This document shows, piece by piece, positions 46,725 through 57,285 of a DNA stretch of 64,000 nt; positions within the stretch are counted from its first letter, which is position 1, and every line of letters begins with the position of its first letter. The position numbers and the translations under genes were made by a program. The notes below the pieces were generated by a model, which had not been told where the DNA came from, searched no databases, and saw only the letters and a list, made by a program, of their open reading frames with translations. The DNA is from Anaspis maculata (lineage: Eukaryota > Arthropoda > Insecta > Coleoptera > Scraptiidae): positions 53,314,012 through 53,378,011 of the forward strand of contig OX421965.1 of the NCBI GenBank assembly GCA_949128115.1. The letters run 5' to 3'.

Positions 46725-47826
46725 GTAAGTAGTAACCCATAACAATAATTATTGGCATAATTTATGAAGTTTTTCTGGTTGCAACCACCAGCTGTACAGT
46801 ATATGTATGTGAACAAAAATTTTGTGCAAGTTGAAAGTAGAGATAGTACATTTTTCGAGCTTACATGTTTTTCTTTCCTGGCAAAAGTAGATTTTTGCTA
46901 ATTCAGTTTGGAAAGCTGGCATCAATTACTCAAAATGGCTCTTGTCTTTTCAATTTACTTTACACCATGTAATTTTTTGTGAAACTCGCTTTATTGTAGA
47001 GATTAGGTATAGGGTAGTGTGATCAGTATACTCTAAATAGTGAAAGAAATTTCATTATTTAGCAACCAAAGCAAATAAGAGACAAAAAATATTAACATAA
47101 AATAAAAAGTTTCAAAAAATTAGGAAGGTAATGAAAATTGAAAAAAGTCTGATCAAAAAAAAATAAAGAAAACAAATGAAAAGAAAAACCAAAAAAACTG
47201 AAAATTATGAAATCAAAACAATTAAAATGAAGAATTATTATTGATGAATTTTTTTATGATTTTATGCTTCAAGTTTACCAGTTCTGTTATTTCACAAGCT
47301 AGCTATCGACAAGTTAACTTTTCTTACAAAAAGAAAAATATAACTTATAATTATTATTATGCCAAGTCCTCTATTTTGATTCCATAATAGTCAAGGTACG
47401 ATTCCGGACAAAAAAAAGTAGGACAGATGCCTGTCATGGAGTGTACCAATTTAATTTGGCCTTGTGTCACAGTAACACCAGGGCGAAATCAGTACACTCT
47501 GTGGCACTCTCTGCCCTACTTTTTTTTTGTCCGCAATGGTACCTATAACTTCTAATTGTAAGACCACGATGTAGGTAACACATGTGTGTACCTTTGACCA
47601 GTTTTGCACTGTTTTTTTTTTAATTTTTGAGAAAGTTATGCACATTGGAAAATTAGGGTAGGTCTTTGTGTTAAAGTACGTACAAGCTATCAAATAAGTA
47701 CAACAAAATAATTTGTTTCATCCACCAATTTTTGAGAGCTCGAAATGTGAAAATTGGTCAAAGGTACAACATTAGTAGTGCAATAATTTTGAAATCTGAT
47801 AATACAATATAATTACTCTCATCTAG
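46725..47826 (+). other. Intron of the Harbinger transposase gene, carrying MITEs
   Basis: GTAAGT donor, TCATCTAG acceptor, 1102 bp. Contains the palindromic MITE at 47394-47544 and a weaker inverted pair GTACCTTTGACC / GGTCAAAGGTAC (47587-47768). Confidence 0.88.
47394..47544. repeat. Palindromic MITE in the transposase intron
   Basis: GGTACGATTCCGGACAAAAA at the left is mirrored by TTTTTGTCCGCAATGGTACC at the right. An inner GTAGG.CAGA and GGAGTGTAC pair extends the stem. Confidence 0.75.
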
Positions 47827-48182
47827 GAGACTCGGGATACCCTCAAGAACCATGGCTGATGACACCTGTGACAAATATTACTACACCAGCAGAGCAACTT
47901 TACAATGCGGTGCATATTTCTACAAGAAATCCAGTAGAGAGAGCCAATGGCTTGGTGAAAAGTCGCTTTCAAGTTCTAGATTCTCCGCTTCGCTACACTC
48001 CAACTAAAGTTTGCTCTATTGTAACTGCTTGCTGCGTTCTTCACAACATCTGTACCGACAACAACCTAGAGATTGAGGATTTTCAAGACCACCCTCTCAA
48101 TGATGACCTTCAATTTCAAGGACCTAACAATCACAATGACGATCTTAGGAGAGACCTGATAACCCGACACTTTACTCGATAA
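47827..48182 (+). CDS. Harbinger transposase, exon 2
   Basis: The junction restores WLVGDSGYPQEPWLMTP, giving the second catalytic Asp (residue 245). The catalytic Glu follows in NPVERANGLVKSRF (residue 281), a D-X35-E spacing. CCVLHNICTDNN and an acidic, low-conservation tail finish the protein at the TAA at 48180. Phase 1 splicing from exon 1 is exact. No damage was seen, so the enzyme could be functional. Confidence 0.92.
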
Positions 48183-49075
48183 GTATATACATATTAAAAT
48201 TAGAAAAGTAATTTCGCTTTAGTCCCAGTGACTTTTTATTTTGGCTCAGCTTCACTAGAATAATTGAATTTTTGTTTGTCAAGTTTCATTATCCAGTTAT
48301 TGATATCACTAACAACTGTATAACCAATAATTAACCAAACCCCCACCTTTCCCGTCCTGGTGAGAAAATGCCATCCTCTACGTGGTCTCACTAGATGCTT
48401 CCTAAATAATTACCAGTGGGAGGAAGTAACCAAATTGGCAAAAAATACTAATCAATACATACTTAATGCTTTTTCTAATAATCATAAGCATATAAAGACC
48501 CATTCAGATAGGACATAATTATTGCATTTGCATTGCATGAATTAGCACATTATTGTTGTCAAACTTTATAGCACTAACACTATTGATATAATACTTTATG
48601 GTGTTTGTTGTAACTTGTGTTGTAGACCAGACAAAGAACGTTTTGGCACTTTTTTTTTCCGAGAAACAAATGTGAAACTTTCATTCAATTTGTTTCATAC
48701 TTTTGCCGGTTACTGTACAAAATAGTGGTATATAACTCGTTTCCAAAGTACCTCTGTGGCACCTCGTGGTGAATCTAAACCTTGCTTTGTTTGGTCTCCT
48801 TCAACATACCACTCTATACCCTAAAGTTGTACTTATACAGGACGCTTATTGTTTCACCTAACAGAATTCAAGAAACACAATTTAAATTCGCAATCAAGTT
48901 TTTTTTACGAAAAAATTCTTGAAAATCCTTGAAGTTACTAAAACATTCCTTTAAGTACTTCTCCACTTACCGGCTTTTGTCTCTTTTTTTTTGCTATGTT
49001 TCATTATCTTAAACATCAACTACTGCCAGTATTGTAGAACTGTATAAAAGTTGCACCCTAAATACTGAATATATA

Positions 49076-50022
49076 GGCTGATTCAAATCAAAAGTGTCGG
49101 ACCAAAACAATATACAGCATATGGAAATCCCTCATGAAGCCCAGACAAAGTATTCAAAAAATTCTTGGACTTGAATTTTTGAACTTATATAAAGGGTCGA
49201 AGGGTGCTCCTTCGAACCCTGCCAGTTCCGTTATTTCAAAAGAATTCAATAAACTGATGGTGGCAGAATTATGAGTAAGAAAAATCAACCACTGAATATG
49301 TATCGAATTTTTGTTCTCTATACAAATATGTACCGTATGTTCATTAAAAACTTCAATAAAGGGAGGCTGTGACGCAGGCCATTTGATCCGAAAACGGCCA
49401 GGTTATCATCGGTTCACGGCCTCCCATTATTGAATTTTTTAATGAACATACTGTATAATAGGTGAGTCAGAACCTCGAAAATTATTTTTCCTCAGAAATG
49501 TCTCTGAATCATTTGGTTGGTCCCTCAACCGATGTGGAGCAAAAGATAACACGGTTTTGTAGCAAGGCATTTTTTTTAGAGGACTTTTTTGGAGAAATTG
49601 GATTGTTTTACTTCATGAATCACCCTGTATAGTAAATGGAAACGTAGTACTCGCACAGTAGTTGATATTTTTTGTTCATAATCCACCTTTCCAGTGAGAG
49701 ACCATCACTACTTGTGCGCATACCTGTGAGAGCATACCCCGTCTCACTCATACGCCCATACGCTTTCATCTTCCCTCTCACATTTACATGGAACCGTGCA
49801 TGTGCTCGTTTCCCATGGGAAACGTGGATTCTTGCACCAACAGTTGACAACAATCTCTTGAAACTACGAAAAGAGAAGGGTTCAAAGGACGACTGCTCTT
49901 TGAACCGTTATAACTTCAAAAGTAGAAGTTGGAGAATTTTTTGAATAATTTTTTGAGCTTCACAGTAGATTCCATATATTATACCTTGTATTGTTTTGGT
50001 CCGACACTTTTGAATCACCTTG
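49076..50022. mobile_element. Fold-back element inside Harbinger, about 0.95 kb
   Basis: The left end has GATTCAAATCAAAAGTGTCG then GACCAAAACAATA. The right end mirrors it with TATTGTTTTGGTCCGACACT then TTTGAATC. Both ends abut TA. Arms also share a TTGAACTTATA-like block and a GGGTCGAAGG / CCTTTGAACC-like block. Confidence 0.75.
49340..49455. repeat. MITE with TTCATTAAAAA ends
   Basis: GTATGTTCATTAAAAACTTC at the left is mirrored by AATTTTTTAATGAACATAC at the right, with GGGAGGC.GTGA pairs inside. The same terminus bounds the 250-1290 element, so it is probably a deletion derivative of that family. Nested in the 49076-50022 fold-back. Confidence 0.8.
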
Positions 50023-50930
50023 TATGTATAATGAAATCTTGCGTAAGAATATTAAAGATCAACAAACAGTCAGATTTATTCAACAAAATAAATAATATTT
50101 ACTCACTACTATGTACATACATGCACGAGTCAATCGGTGCAAAAAATTAATAACACAAGCTCATTTTCGTTTAATCGCTACCATTAAGGATTCTATGAAT
50201 TGAAACGCAATCAGTTGATATGCAGTGTGTCCCAGAAAAGTAAAATCACCCCCAATTTTTTTGTGCATGACATCGCACTCTTTTTTAACATATGTCGAAG
50301 AAAAGTGTAGAAAGTCACTTTATCGAGAAAAAAAACGGTATACTGAAAAATGGTACATTTTTGATATTCCCATTTTTTTGATATATTGTTCTCTGAACTT
50401 TTCTGAATCGATAAGTGATGGTTGCCAGAATGAACATTGCCCAAAAACCCACGAAATAATTTTTTTAAGCGAACCGCGTAAGCTCATTCCGCGCTCAGTA
50501 ACCCAGTAAAATGAGGCGATTCACATGCTCAAGTTGGAACTAATTAGGGGGCTAGATTAAAAAAAAAATATGGCAATGTAGAAAAGGAAAAAATATATTA
50601 GAAAAACCGAAGTTTCATTTCCAACCACTTTGGAACCATGGAAAAAAAATGGAGAAGATGGAGAAACATGCAGAAAACATGTCTTTCTTGAAACGGTGAG
50701 AACGATGTGTGAGAACTGTCAAAAACAAGGAAGACCGCGGCGCATGTTTTTTCACCTTCTCCATTTTTGTCAAGCATTTTTCCCTCCATTTTATCGATTC
50801 AGAAAAGTTCAGGGAACAATATATAAAAAAAATTGAGGAAATCAAAGATGTACCATTTTCAGTATACCGTTTTCTTTTCTCAAAAAAGTGACTTTCCATA
50901 CTTTCCTTCAACATCTGTCAAAAAAAAAAA

Positions 50931-51054
50931 CAATGGCCGCATTCGTAAGTCACAACAGTTGTGGAGCACTTGTACGCCATTGGTCAAAATTAAAATTTCG
51001 ACGAATCGCGTGGAAGTGCTCCACAACTGTTGTGACTTACGAATGCGGCCATTG
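50931..51054. repeat. Perfect palindrome, 41-bp arms, 42-bp loop
   Basis: CAATGGCCGCATTCGTAAGT... at 50931 is mirrored without mismatch up to GGCCATTG at 51054. The contrast with the diverged palindromes around it marks it as the most recently inserted or made of them. Confidence 0.9.
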
Positions 51055-51479
51055 TCCAAAATCTCTCATCTTTTGTGGTTGGATCCAAACAAAAAATTTC
51101 AAGATCGGACAATGGACTAAAAAGCCATGATTTTTGTCAGAGTAGAATGCAAGTCAAAAGTGAAAAATTTAAAGAAATTGTAACCCCGAAAAAAATGTAC
51201 ATAAAAAAGACAATGATTTCCATGTCTCTACAACATATCCAAAATTTATGAAAATCCGTCACCATGAGTGCAGAAAGTGATCATTTTCGCATGAAATGAC
51301 TCGCCTTGAAAGTAGATAGGTATGTACACATATTTTCCGAGAAAAATGAAATAAAAATATGAGGGACGATTCTCCTTCCCTAGGACTCACTGCTGTATCA
51401 ACTGGTTACGTTTCATTTTATAGAATCCGTAACTACAAGTCCTACAATAATTAAAGCGAAAACTGGATTTTTGAAGGAA

Positions 51480-52054
51480 TTAAATATATCGCCTTTTTTT
51501 TAGGTTCATATTCTCCTCCATCAAATCCAGTTCTCGCTTTTTTAATTGGAGGAACTGGTTTTTGAACTCTTTCATTTCACCAACCAGTTCCTTCAGAAGG
51601 GAGTTGGTTTCCTCCTGAAGGCTGGTGGTTTTTTTAATTTCCTCTAGGGCACTTCTTTTGACATGAGTTCTTTTACTTTTTTTAGTGAGTGCCGCTGAGC
51701 TTGCCACCGCCGGCGCCAAAGCAACAACTGGCGTCTCGCCCTCCTCTTCTATGAAGACTCGGTCGTCATCACTCCGATTTTGGAAGAGCAAGGGAGCTTC
51801 AAAAACCGAATCTAAATCCAGAGATGTGTCAAAGTTTGACTCTGGGACTGGAGGGGACGGATAAAGTGGCGGCCAATTCGACGAGTTCATGGCCGATCTG
51901 TTCAAGGTCTGGTCGGGGAAAACAGGCGATGGACATAGTGGAGGAAAGGTTGTTGGAGTTCGTGGTCTTTTGGAAACTGTACATGATGGGAGTGGTTTCC
52001 GTTTCAATGTGGGAGAAGGCACAGGCATCACGGGAGGTGAAGGATAGTTCAGAA
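51480..52054 (-). CDS. Harbinger Myb/SANT-like protein, exon 3
   Basis: Starts after the TTTTTTTTTAG acceptor at 52055-52056. With one base from exon 2 it reads LLNYPSPPVMPVPSP. A proline-rich region follows, then an acidic stretch (DDDRVFIEEEGE), a KKSKRTHVKR basic patch that could be a nuclear signal, and a C-terminal coiled coil (LLKELVGEMKEFKNQFLQLK). It ends at the stop at 51480. Such coiled coils end many Harbinger Myb-like proteins and may mediate dimer or transposase contact. Confidence 0.85.
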
Positions 52055-53961
52055 CTAAAAAAAAAAAGAGATAAATAATTGCACTAATTTTCAAAAGGAC
52101 ATGCGGGATGCAGGCCCATTCATATTAGCTGATCTTGAATTGAGATGAATATTAACTGAAAATTATTGAACTGATCTTGAATATTAGATGAATTTGTTAT
52201 ATTTTACTTTGTTGAATTATGTGTATATAATGTATAATGTTGTAAACCACACACAGGCTATGCCTAAGTGGATTTTATTGTTTATTTCTGCATGTTTTAT
52301 ATATACACACTTTAAATTTACTCTTGAAATAAAATAGACTATTCTATTCTGTTCTACATTTGCTTGGCCACGATTTAACCCAAATGGAGTACCTGCTTGG
52401 TCCCAAGTTGTGTGATGTAAACAAGATCTATGGAATGTAGGTAGGATACATATAGGTTTTTTTTTTAAATAAAGACAGACTTATTTCCATGTATATTTTA
52501 TTAATCCCTGGCCGATTGACTACTTACCATTTTTCAGTTGTCTGTTATGAACACAAAAGTCAAAAATTATTTAGAAACCCACCTACCTCATCAAGGCACA
52601 ATAAATGCAGAGAGGCCTGAGCAGTTTTATTTTTTCAAAGTTTTAAATATGTATTATGCTATGATATATGATGCTTGATGCGTAATAAAAATAATGAGAT
52701 AGGTTGGTTTTTGGCGCCAAGTTTTCGTCAGTATACGAGTGAAAGTTTTTGTGATAAAAAAGAAACTTTAAAGGAATTTCAAAATTAATAATAGACGGAA
52801 TTTAGGTTTAGGGCAAACCAGTGTAGATAGGTGTCGCGTCGGTTAGAAAAAGCTATACATGCTTATGCTGAAATGTATGCCGTTTTAAAGAATAGGTAGG
52901 TACGGTCAGGAGCACTGTATACAGGGTGCAAAGAAATCGTGATTTAATTTTAAATAGAAAATTAAAAAAATCGATTTTTTTATTTAAATTAGATTTTTTT
53001 TAATTTTTATCTGATTTCGGTTTCAGTCAAATTGTTTGCCAATTTAAAAAATCTGTGGCAATTACTTGAGGCTAAAATACAGTACAAAAAATATAGACTT
53101 TTCTGGTGTCCAGATCCTTTGTTTTTTAAAATACATATTTGAAGTTCTCGGTATTTTCCAGAAAAGCTGAAACTCTGGGAACTCAGTATGGTTCCAATCG
53201 TAACTCATATATTATATTGAACAATATGCAATAATTCACAATAGGTAGGACTTGTCAAAACAACAGGAGTCGTCACGTCTTGGGAGGGTTCGACGTTTGT
53301 CGGGGGTGGGGTATAGGCTGATTGTGGTAGTCGGTATACAAGATTTTATATTTGCTCAGCGCTCAAAGAAAAATGTCGGGACGAAAAAGAGATGAATTTG
53401 GTGGTATTTCGTAAAGAAAACTACCGGGAAATCAAATACAATAAAATGATTCAAATCAAATGAATAAAATTAAAGAATCGGTTGATTTGAATGAACTTGA
53501 TTTAAATCTTTGCACCCTACTGACTTTATATTTCATACATCAAATTTTTTGTAGCTCCAAAAAAAGTGACAGCCATGAAGGAGCTCTTACCTAGTACATG
53601 CACCATGAAGCCGCAGGAACCAAAGCCTCTTTCATTTTATTAGGCCATAATATTCCAATAAAGCAAGACCTTTCAGCTTTTTTTCTGATGATAAAAATTT
53701 TGATGTATGTAATACCTACAATGCTCCCGACGGTACCTATGAAAGTTTTGTGTCCATAAAGGTACCTACCTGAAATCTTGGGCCAATTTTTTCATCTCCG
53801 GATAAAGTTTTATTTTAAAGATCGAAAGTTGTGGCAACAATAACTATTGGGACAATCGTTTCAAAGGTATTTACCAGAGAGAGATTTATCCTTCTAGTGA
53901 AAGATAACCAGGGATGGAAGAACTGACCCGAACTAATTTCAGGTTGACCTACTTTTTTTAC
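52055..53961 (-). other. Intron 2 of the Myb-like gene
   Basis: Donor C|GTAAAA at 53961, acceptor AG at 52055, about 1.9 kb, phase 1. It contains the TIR element at 52922-53519. Confidence 0.75.
52922..53519. mobile_element. TIR element with CAGGGTGCAAAGA ends, in the Myb intron
   Basis: CAGGGTGCAAAGAAATCGTG at 52922 is mirrored by AAATCTTTGCACCCTA at 53519, with a TGATTTAA block further in. About 0.6 kb, AT-rich, no transposase. Confidence 0.7.
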
Positions 53962-54350
53962 GGTACGGATCAGCTCCTCCGGGTATCCCCTCAACACTGT
54001 CGTTGCCGATGAAACCAAGCATTGTTTCCTCGACAGCGTTGAGGGGGATCGCCTCGTTTCGCCCACCGCCTGTCTTTCGGGCCTCTCGTTTGAAGGTGTT
54101 GGCCTTCGCCTTCGCTCGGCCCTTCAGGTCCTTGAATTTTTTTTTCAATTCCGCCACTGTTCGGACAGCTGGGGCCACGGAATTTACTGCCAGTTGAACC
54201 TTCTCCCACGCTCGGTCCCGATGGTATTGCGTGAGAGAAGGCCCCTTTAGTGGCCCAAACAGCTGTCCTCGCCGCTTATCTGTTTCAGACGACAGAATCT
54301 GTATTTCCGCTTCCGTGAAATTCTTCGCCCGGCGCGCTTTGACCTTCGGC
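53962..54350 (-). CDS. Harbinger Myb/SANT-like protein, exon 2
   Basis: Starts after ATTCAAG. The exon encodes PKVKARRAKNFTEAEIQILS, a region ending in WEKVQLAVNSV, and then AELKKKFKDLKGRAKAKA. This is the trihelix/Myb-SANT-like domain found in Harbinger-encoded and NAIF1-type proteins. The family binds transposon ends and brings the transposase into the nucleus. A GNDSVEGIPGGADPY segment precedes the donor. Reading past it meets a stop within ten codons, supporting the splice. The three exons give 325 residues. Confidence 0.88.
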
Positions 54351-54434
54351 CTTGAATAAAAATGAAATGTTAAAACATCATCATGCATCGCCAGTGAAAT
54401 TCAAAATGGATAATATAGCTTATAATGTACTTAC
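54351..54434 (-). other. Intron 1 of the Myb-like gene
   Basis: 84 bp, strong GTAAGT donor (54434-54429) and TTTTTATTCAAG acceptor. Confidence 0.8.
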
Positions 54435-54448
54435 GTTTGGCTTTCCAT
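54435..54448 (-). CDS. Harbinger Myb/SANT-like protein, exon 1 (start)
   Basis: ATGGAAAGCCAAAC followed by the GTAAGT donor; spliced to exon 2 it reads MESQTPKVKARRAKNF in frame. This start is preferred over the Met upstream of exon 2 in the same frame (MHDDVLTFHFYSR), which would read through the intron acceptor. Confidence 0.75.
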
Positions 54449-54600
54449 ATTTGAAAGCAGGACTGACAGGAAATTTTCAAATATGACATCTGTCTTATTT
54501 GACATATGTCAAATTCCACAGCCGCGGTGACCGATTTTGTCGTAGCAAGCTCGTAGCCGCACAGGGACTTACGACCTCGCTGCGCCGCTTGGTAAATATC

Positions 54601-54615
54601 GACTTGGTATCGAGC
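54601..54615. repeat. Internal copy of the Harbinger end motif
   Basis: GACTTGGTATCGAGC, nearly the terminal ACTTGGTATCGAGC, 96 bp inside the right end. The left end has a matching weaker internal copy at 45832. Candidate extra binding sites for the Myb-like protein or transposase. Confidence 0.7.
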
Positions 54616-54684
54616 GCAAGTCAGGGGCGCAGAGGTGCCGTAAATCGATGGCACAACTTAGGCCCACGGGGGGACTTATGTCAT

Positions 54685-54713
54685 GGACTTATCTCCAACT
54701 TGGTATCGAGCCC
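54685..54713. repeat. Harbinger right terminal inverted repeat
   Basis: TGG.CTTATCTCCAACTTGGTATCGAGCCC, the inverse of the left end with 18 perfect terminal bases. Confidence 0.93.
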
Positions 54714-55232
54714 TTAGGCCCTTCAGGCTCTTGTCAGTCAGGTTATGATACACCTGATATTTTATTTTAAACTGCACTTCATATAACTTATAACTGTACT
54801 TACCTTCACGTAATTTCTTTTGTTTTCAACATTATCATTTCCTGTCAAGTAATACAGACACACGAATTGGTTCTGGAATATATTTGTTTTATTACCTTCG
54901 CAATCACAACTACGTATTTTTTTTTATAAGTGCTTACCTTATTGTGGCGGTCATTATTTCGTGGTTCATTTGAGCGCAATAAGTGATGAGTATCAAGTGA
55001 CTTGGCGGCAAATTGGACTTTGTCTGATTTTCCCTTCTGACTATTTTTAGTTGTGTTTTCTTGATCAAACATCTTTCGACCTTGTAGAACGGTACTGTGG
55101 TGAATCAACTAAACCACGTGGCGCCCAGTTATCTATTTACCCACCCCATTCTCCACTTGTAGTCGGCGGGCCTCTGCAGTATCTAACTACCTGGTCACAG
55201 GAAGGTAACGAATTGAAACGTGGTTATAATAT

Positions 55233-55620
55233 TGATTAGAACTATTATACCGGCCGTTAAATTCTGCAAGCTTATACCCATAATAAAAGCCTGAACCTGT
55301 AAGCGTGGGCGTTTCCTCTATTCACCTTCATCTTGGGGTTCACTCAGTGATTATTATTTAATTCCGGTTGAATTATTAATCCGGCTTAATGTGCTCCAAA
55401 AAGTCGGCCCTCCACATTATACTTGTAATATTTACCACGAAAAGCTTTTCGTACATAAACAGAACTTTGTGAAGCCGCACTTCATCATCATACCATCAGT
55501 TCTTCAGACACCTCATTTCAAAAAGCCATAACCGAATAACGTAGTACTGAAAGCAATGCCCGAAGCAACAAGTAATCAATAGAGCTCAGTCATTATATGT
55601 ATATGAATAGCTATTAGCCC
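55233..55620. other. Anonymous flank after the LTR retrotransposon
   Basis: ATAT at 55229-55232 is the retrotransposon target duplication. Nothing else recognised. Confidence 0.5.
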
Positions 55621-55622
55621 TA

Positions 55623-56442
55623 CAGGATGTCAATTTGAAAACTTCTCGTCCCCGATTTGTCTCGTAAATTTTTTTCTCAGTGAAATCTCGGGTCAGGTCG
55701 ATACTTTATTCAAGGGGCGGGACACATGCTTTACATGAATCAAATTTTCTTGCTTCATCCCCTTAGACAGGATAACGACCCTTTCAGAAATTTCAAATGG
55801 GAATAGGGGTCAAAGAATACAATCATCATCTTGAATGCCTTCCAACTCCCTTCATTTTGATGTCAAAAAAAATAAATAAAATAGAGCCACTCGCTTTCAC
55901 GATTTCCTAAAGCCACCCTTGAAAAAATTTATATGGTTAGAGTAACACATCATTTTGAAATCCTTTCAACTTTTCTTTATTCTGGCGTGAAAAGAAACAA
56001 CATCGAGCTACCTGTTTTCACGTTACGATTCTTTTAAATTCAAAAATGTGAGTTGATGAGCTTTCGATTAAAAAAAATCGTTACTTGAGAACGATCGATT
56101 TTGTTTCTTCCCACACCACTATGAAAAAAGTTGGAAGGTTTTCAAAATGCGGTGTTGCTTGACCCTTATTCCCATTCAAATGATTGTGTTAGGAATGGTC
56201 ACTTTGTCTTGAAAAATCTTGCAAGCGGGTGGTTCATTTTTATTTCTTCCTGCATCAAAATGAAGAAACTTGGAAACCTTCAAAATTATGTATCATTCGT
56301 TTCAATGAAGCAGAAACATTTAATACATGCTAGTCATATGTCCCGTTGAATATAAAATCGATCTGTTCCGGGATTGCTTTGGGAAACATTTTTTAGATGA
56401 GAATAAAATTGAGGGGTGGAAAGTTTTCAAATTGATTCCCTG
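55623..56442. mobile_element. Fold-back element, CAGGATGTCAATTTGAAAAC ends, copy 1
   Basis: CAGGATGTCAATTTGAAAAC at the left is mirrored by TTTTCAAATTGATTCCCTG at the right, both abutting TA. Arms share a TCTTCTGC/TTCTCATC-type block and a GGACAGGTCGAT-type block. About 820 bp, no transposase. A relative lies at 62593-63177. Confidence 0.8.
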
Positions 56443-56803
56443 TATATGTATCATACTGATTTTCCGTGCTTGTGTACGTGTGTGGATTTACTCGATGTGC
56501 GAGCTTACTTACCGGCTTTCGATCTCGTTTAAGCTTAATGATGAAACGACCAGTTCGTGTTTTAATGTGGCACGCACCATCCAGGTGGGAGTTTTTCTTC
56601 ATGCAGCACAATCAATGCGGTGTGTGCATTATTGCAAGTTTTCATCACCATCGTGATCAGAATCCGTTCCATTTATATTGATACAATCTGGGGATTGTTT
56701 GGCTTGTTGCCATTGCGGCAAATATACAAAGTCACCGGAAGCAAATAACGAAATAATATCTGGAAATGAACAAAGCTATATGCTTCTTAATAGAAAAGTT
56801 TTA
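56443..56803. other. Anonymous non-coding DNA
   Basis: Nothing recognised. Short open frames only. Confidence 0.4.
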
Positions 56804-57283
56804 CAGGGCGTCCCACTTCCAACCGATCAAACTTTAAGAAAAAGATTTTCCTAGTCCTCCTGATTAAAAAACTGAACATATGTGCATTTCACTCGCTGAC
56901 TGGAACACGATACTGGTCTGTCAAAGCTATGTTTTGTTGTTTTTTTATCCTAGGTCAGTTTACTTAGTTTGCACACACTAAGCTGCCTACCTGCCGGACG
57001 AGTTTCAGTTGAATCCAACTAGTGGCGTCGGAGTAACCAGGGATCACAAATCAAGTGACTTTCTGGTTGGATTTGACTGAACCTCGAGAAGCAGGTAGGC
57101 AGGTTTGCCAATCAACCTATTGAACCGTTTACGAGTTATTGATGTTCAAAGATGCCAAAAAAAATAAAAATTGGAAAACCCTCAAGAAGCGAGTGGAGTG
57201 CATAGGATGTTATATTTTTGTGAATCAGGAGGTCGAGAAGAATCTTTTCGTGAAGTTTGATTGGTTAAAAGTGGGACACTTTG
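56804..57283. mobile_element. Fold-back element, CAGGGCGTCCCACTTCCAAC ends
   Basis: CAGGGCGTCCCACTTCCAAC then CGATCAAACTT is mirrored at the right by AAGTTTGATTGGTTAAAAGT then GGGACACTTTG. TA flanks both ends. An inner pair at 56983-57102 (TGCCTACCTGC.../...GCAGGTAGGCA) continues the symmetry. Confidence 0.8.
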
Positions 57284-57285
57284 TA

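Larger units (their letters stand above)
48183..51479. other. Harbinger interior spacer between transposase and Myb-like genes
   Basis: No further genes recognised. It holds the fold-back element at 49076-50022 with a smaller MITE inside it, and an inverted repeat with arms about 50270-50430 and 50770-50930. The perfect palindrome at 50931-51054 follows that repeat. Open frames near 50225-51130 come from these palindromes. Confidence 0.6.
45759..54713. mobile_element. PIF/Harbinger transposon, apparently autonomous, 8955 bp
   Basis: Perfect 18-bp ends GGGCTCGATACCAAGTTG ... CAACTTGGTATCGAGCCC, with near identity to about 29 bp. A 3-bp TTA duplication (45756-45758, 54714-54716) flanks it, and the intact 5' LTR shows the empty site. 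It carries a HARBI1-like transposase and a divergently located Myb/SANT-like gene, the two-gene set known from Harbinger elements. Its interior also hosts several small MITEs. Since it lies in a nearly undiverged LTR, it moved recently. Confidence 0.95.
36587..55228 (+). mobile_element. Ty3/gypsy-type LTR retrotransposon, full length, 3' LTR disrupted by a Harbinger element
   Basis: Two long LTRs enclose a primer site, gag, an overlapping pol and a polypurine tract. A 4-bp ATAT duplication flanks the whole. Without the Harbinger insertion the element is about 9.68 kb. Gag and Pol are open throughout and the LTRs differ by one base in what was compared, so the insertion is recent. The domain order protease, RT, RNase H, integrase is that of Metaviridae. 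There is no env. Long LTRs plus a tRNA-Lys primer recall the Osvaldo/Ulysses lineage of Drosophila, but that placement is an inference. Confidence 0.93.
43878..55228 (+). repeat. 3' LTR, split by the Harbinger insertion
   Basis: LTR sequence at 43878-45758 and 54714-55228, 2393 bp once the insertion and one TTA are removed. Apart from one T it matched the 5' LTR wherever compared, including the pyrimidine tract (45014-45069). Confidence 0.92.
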
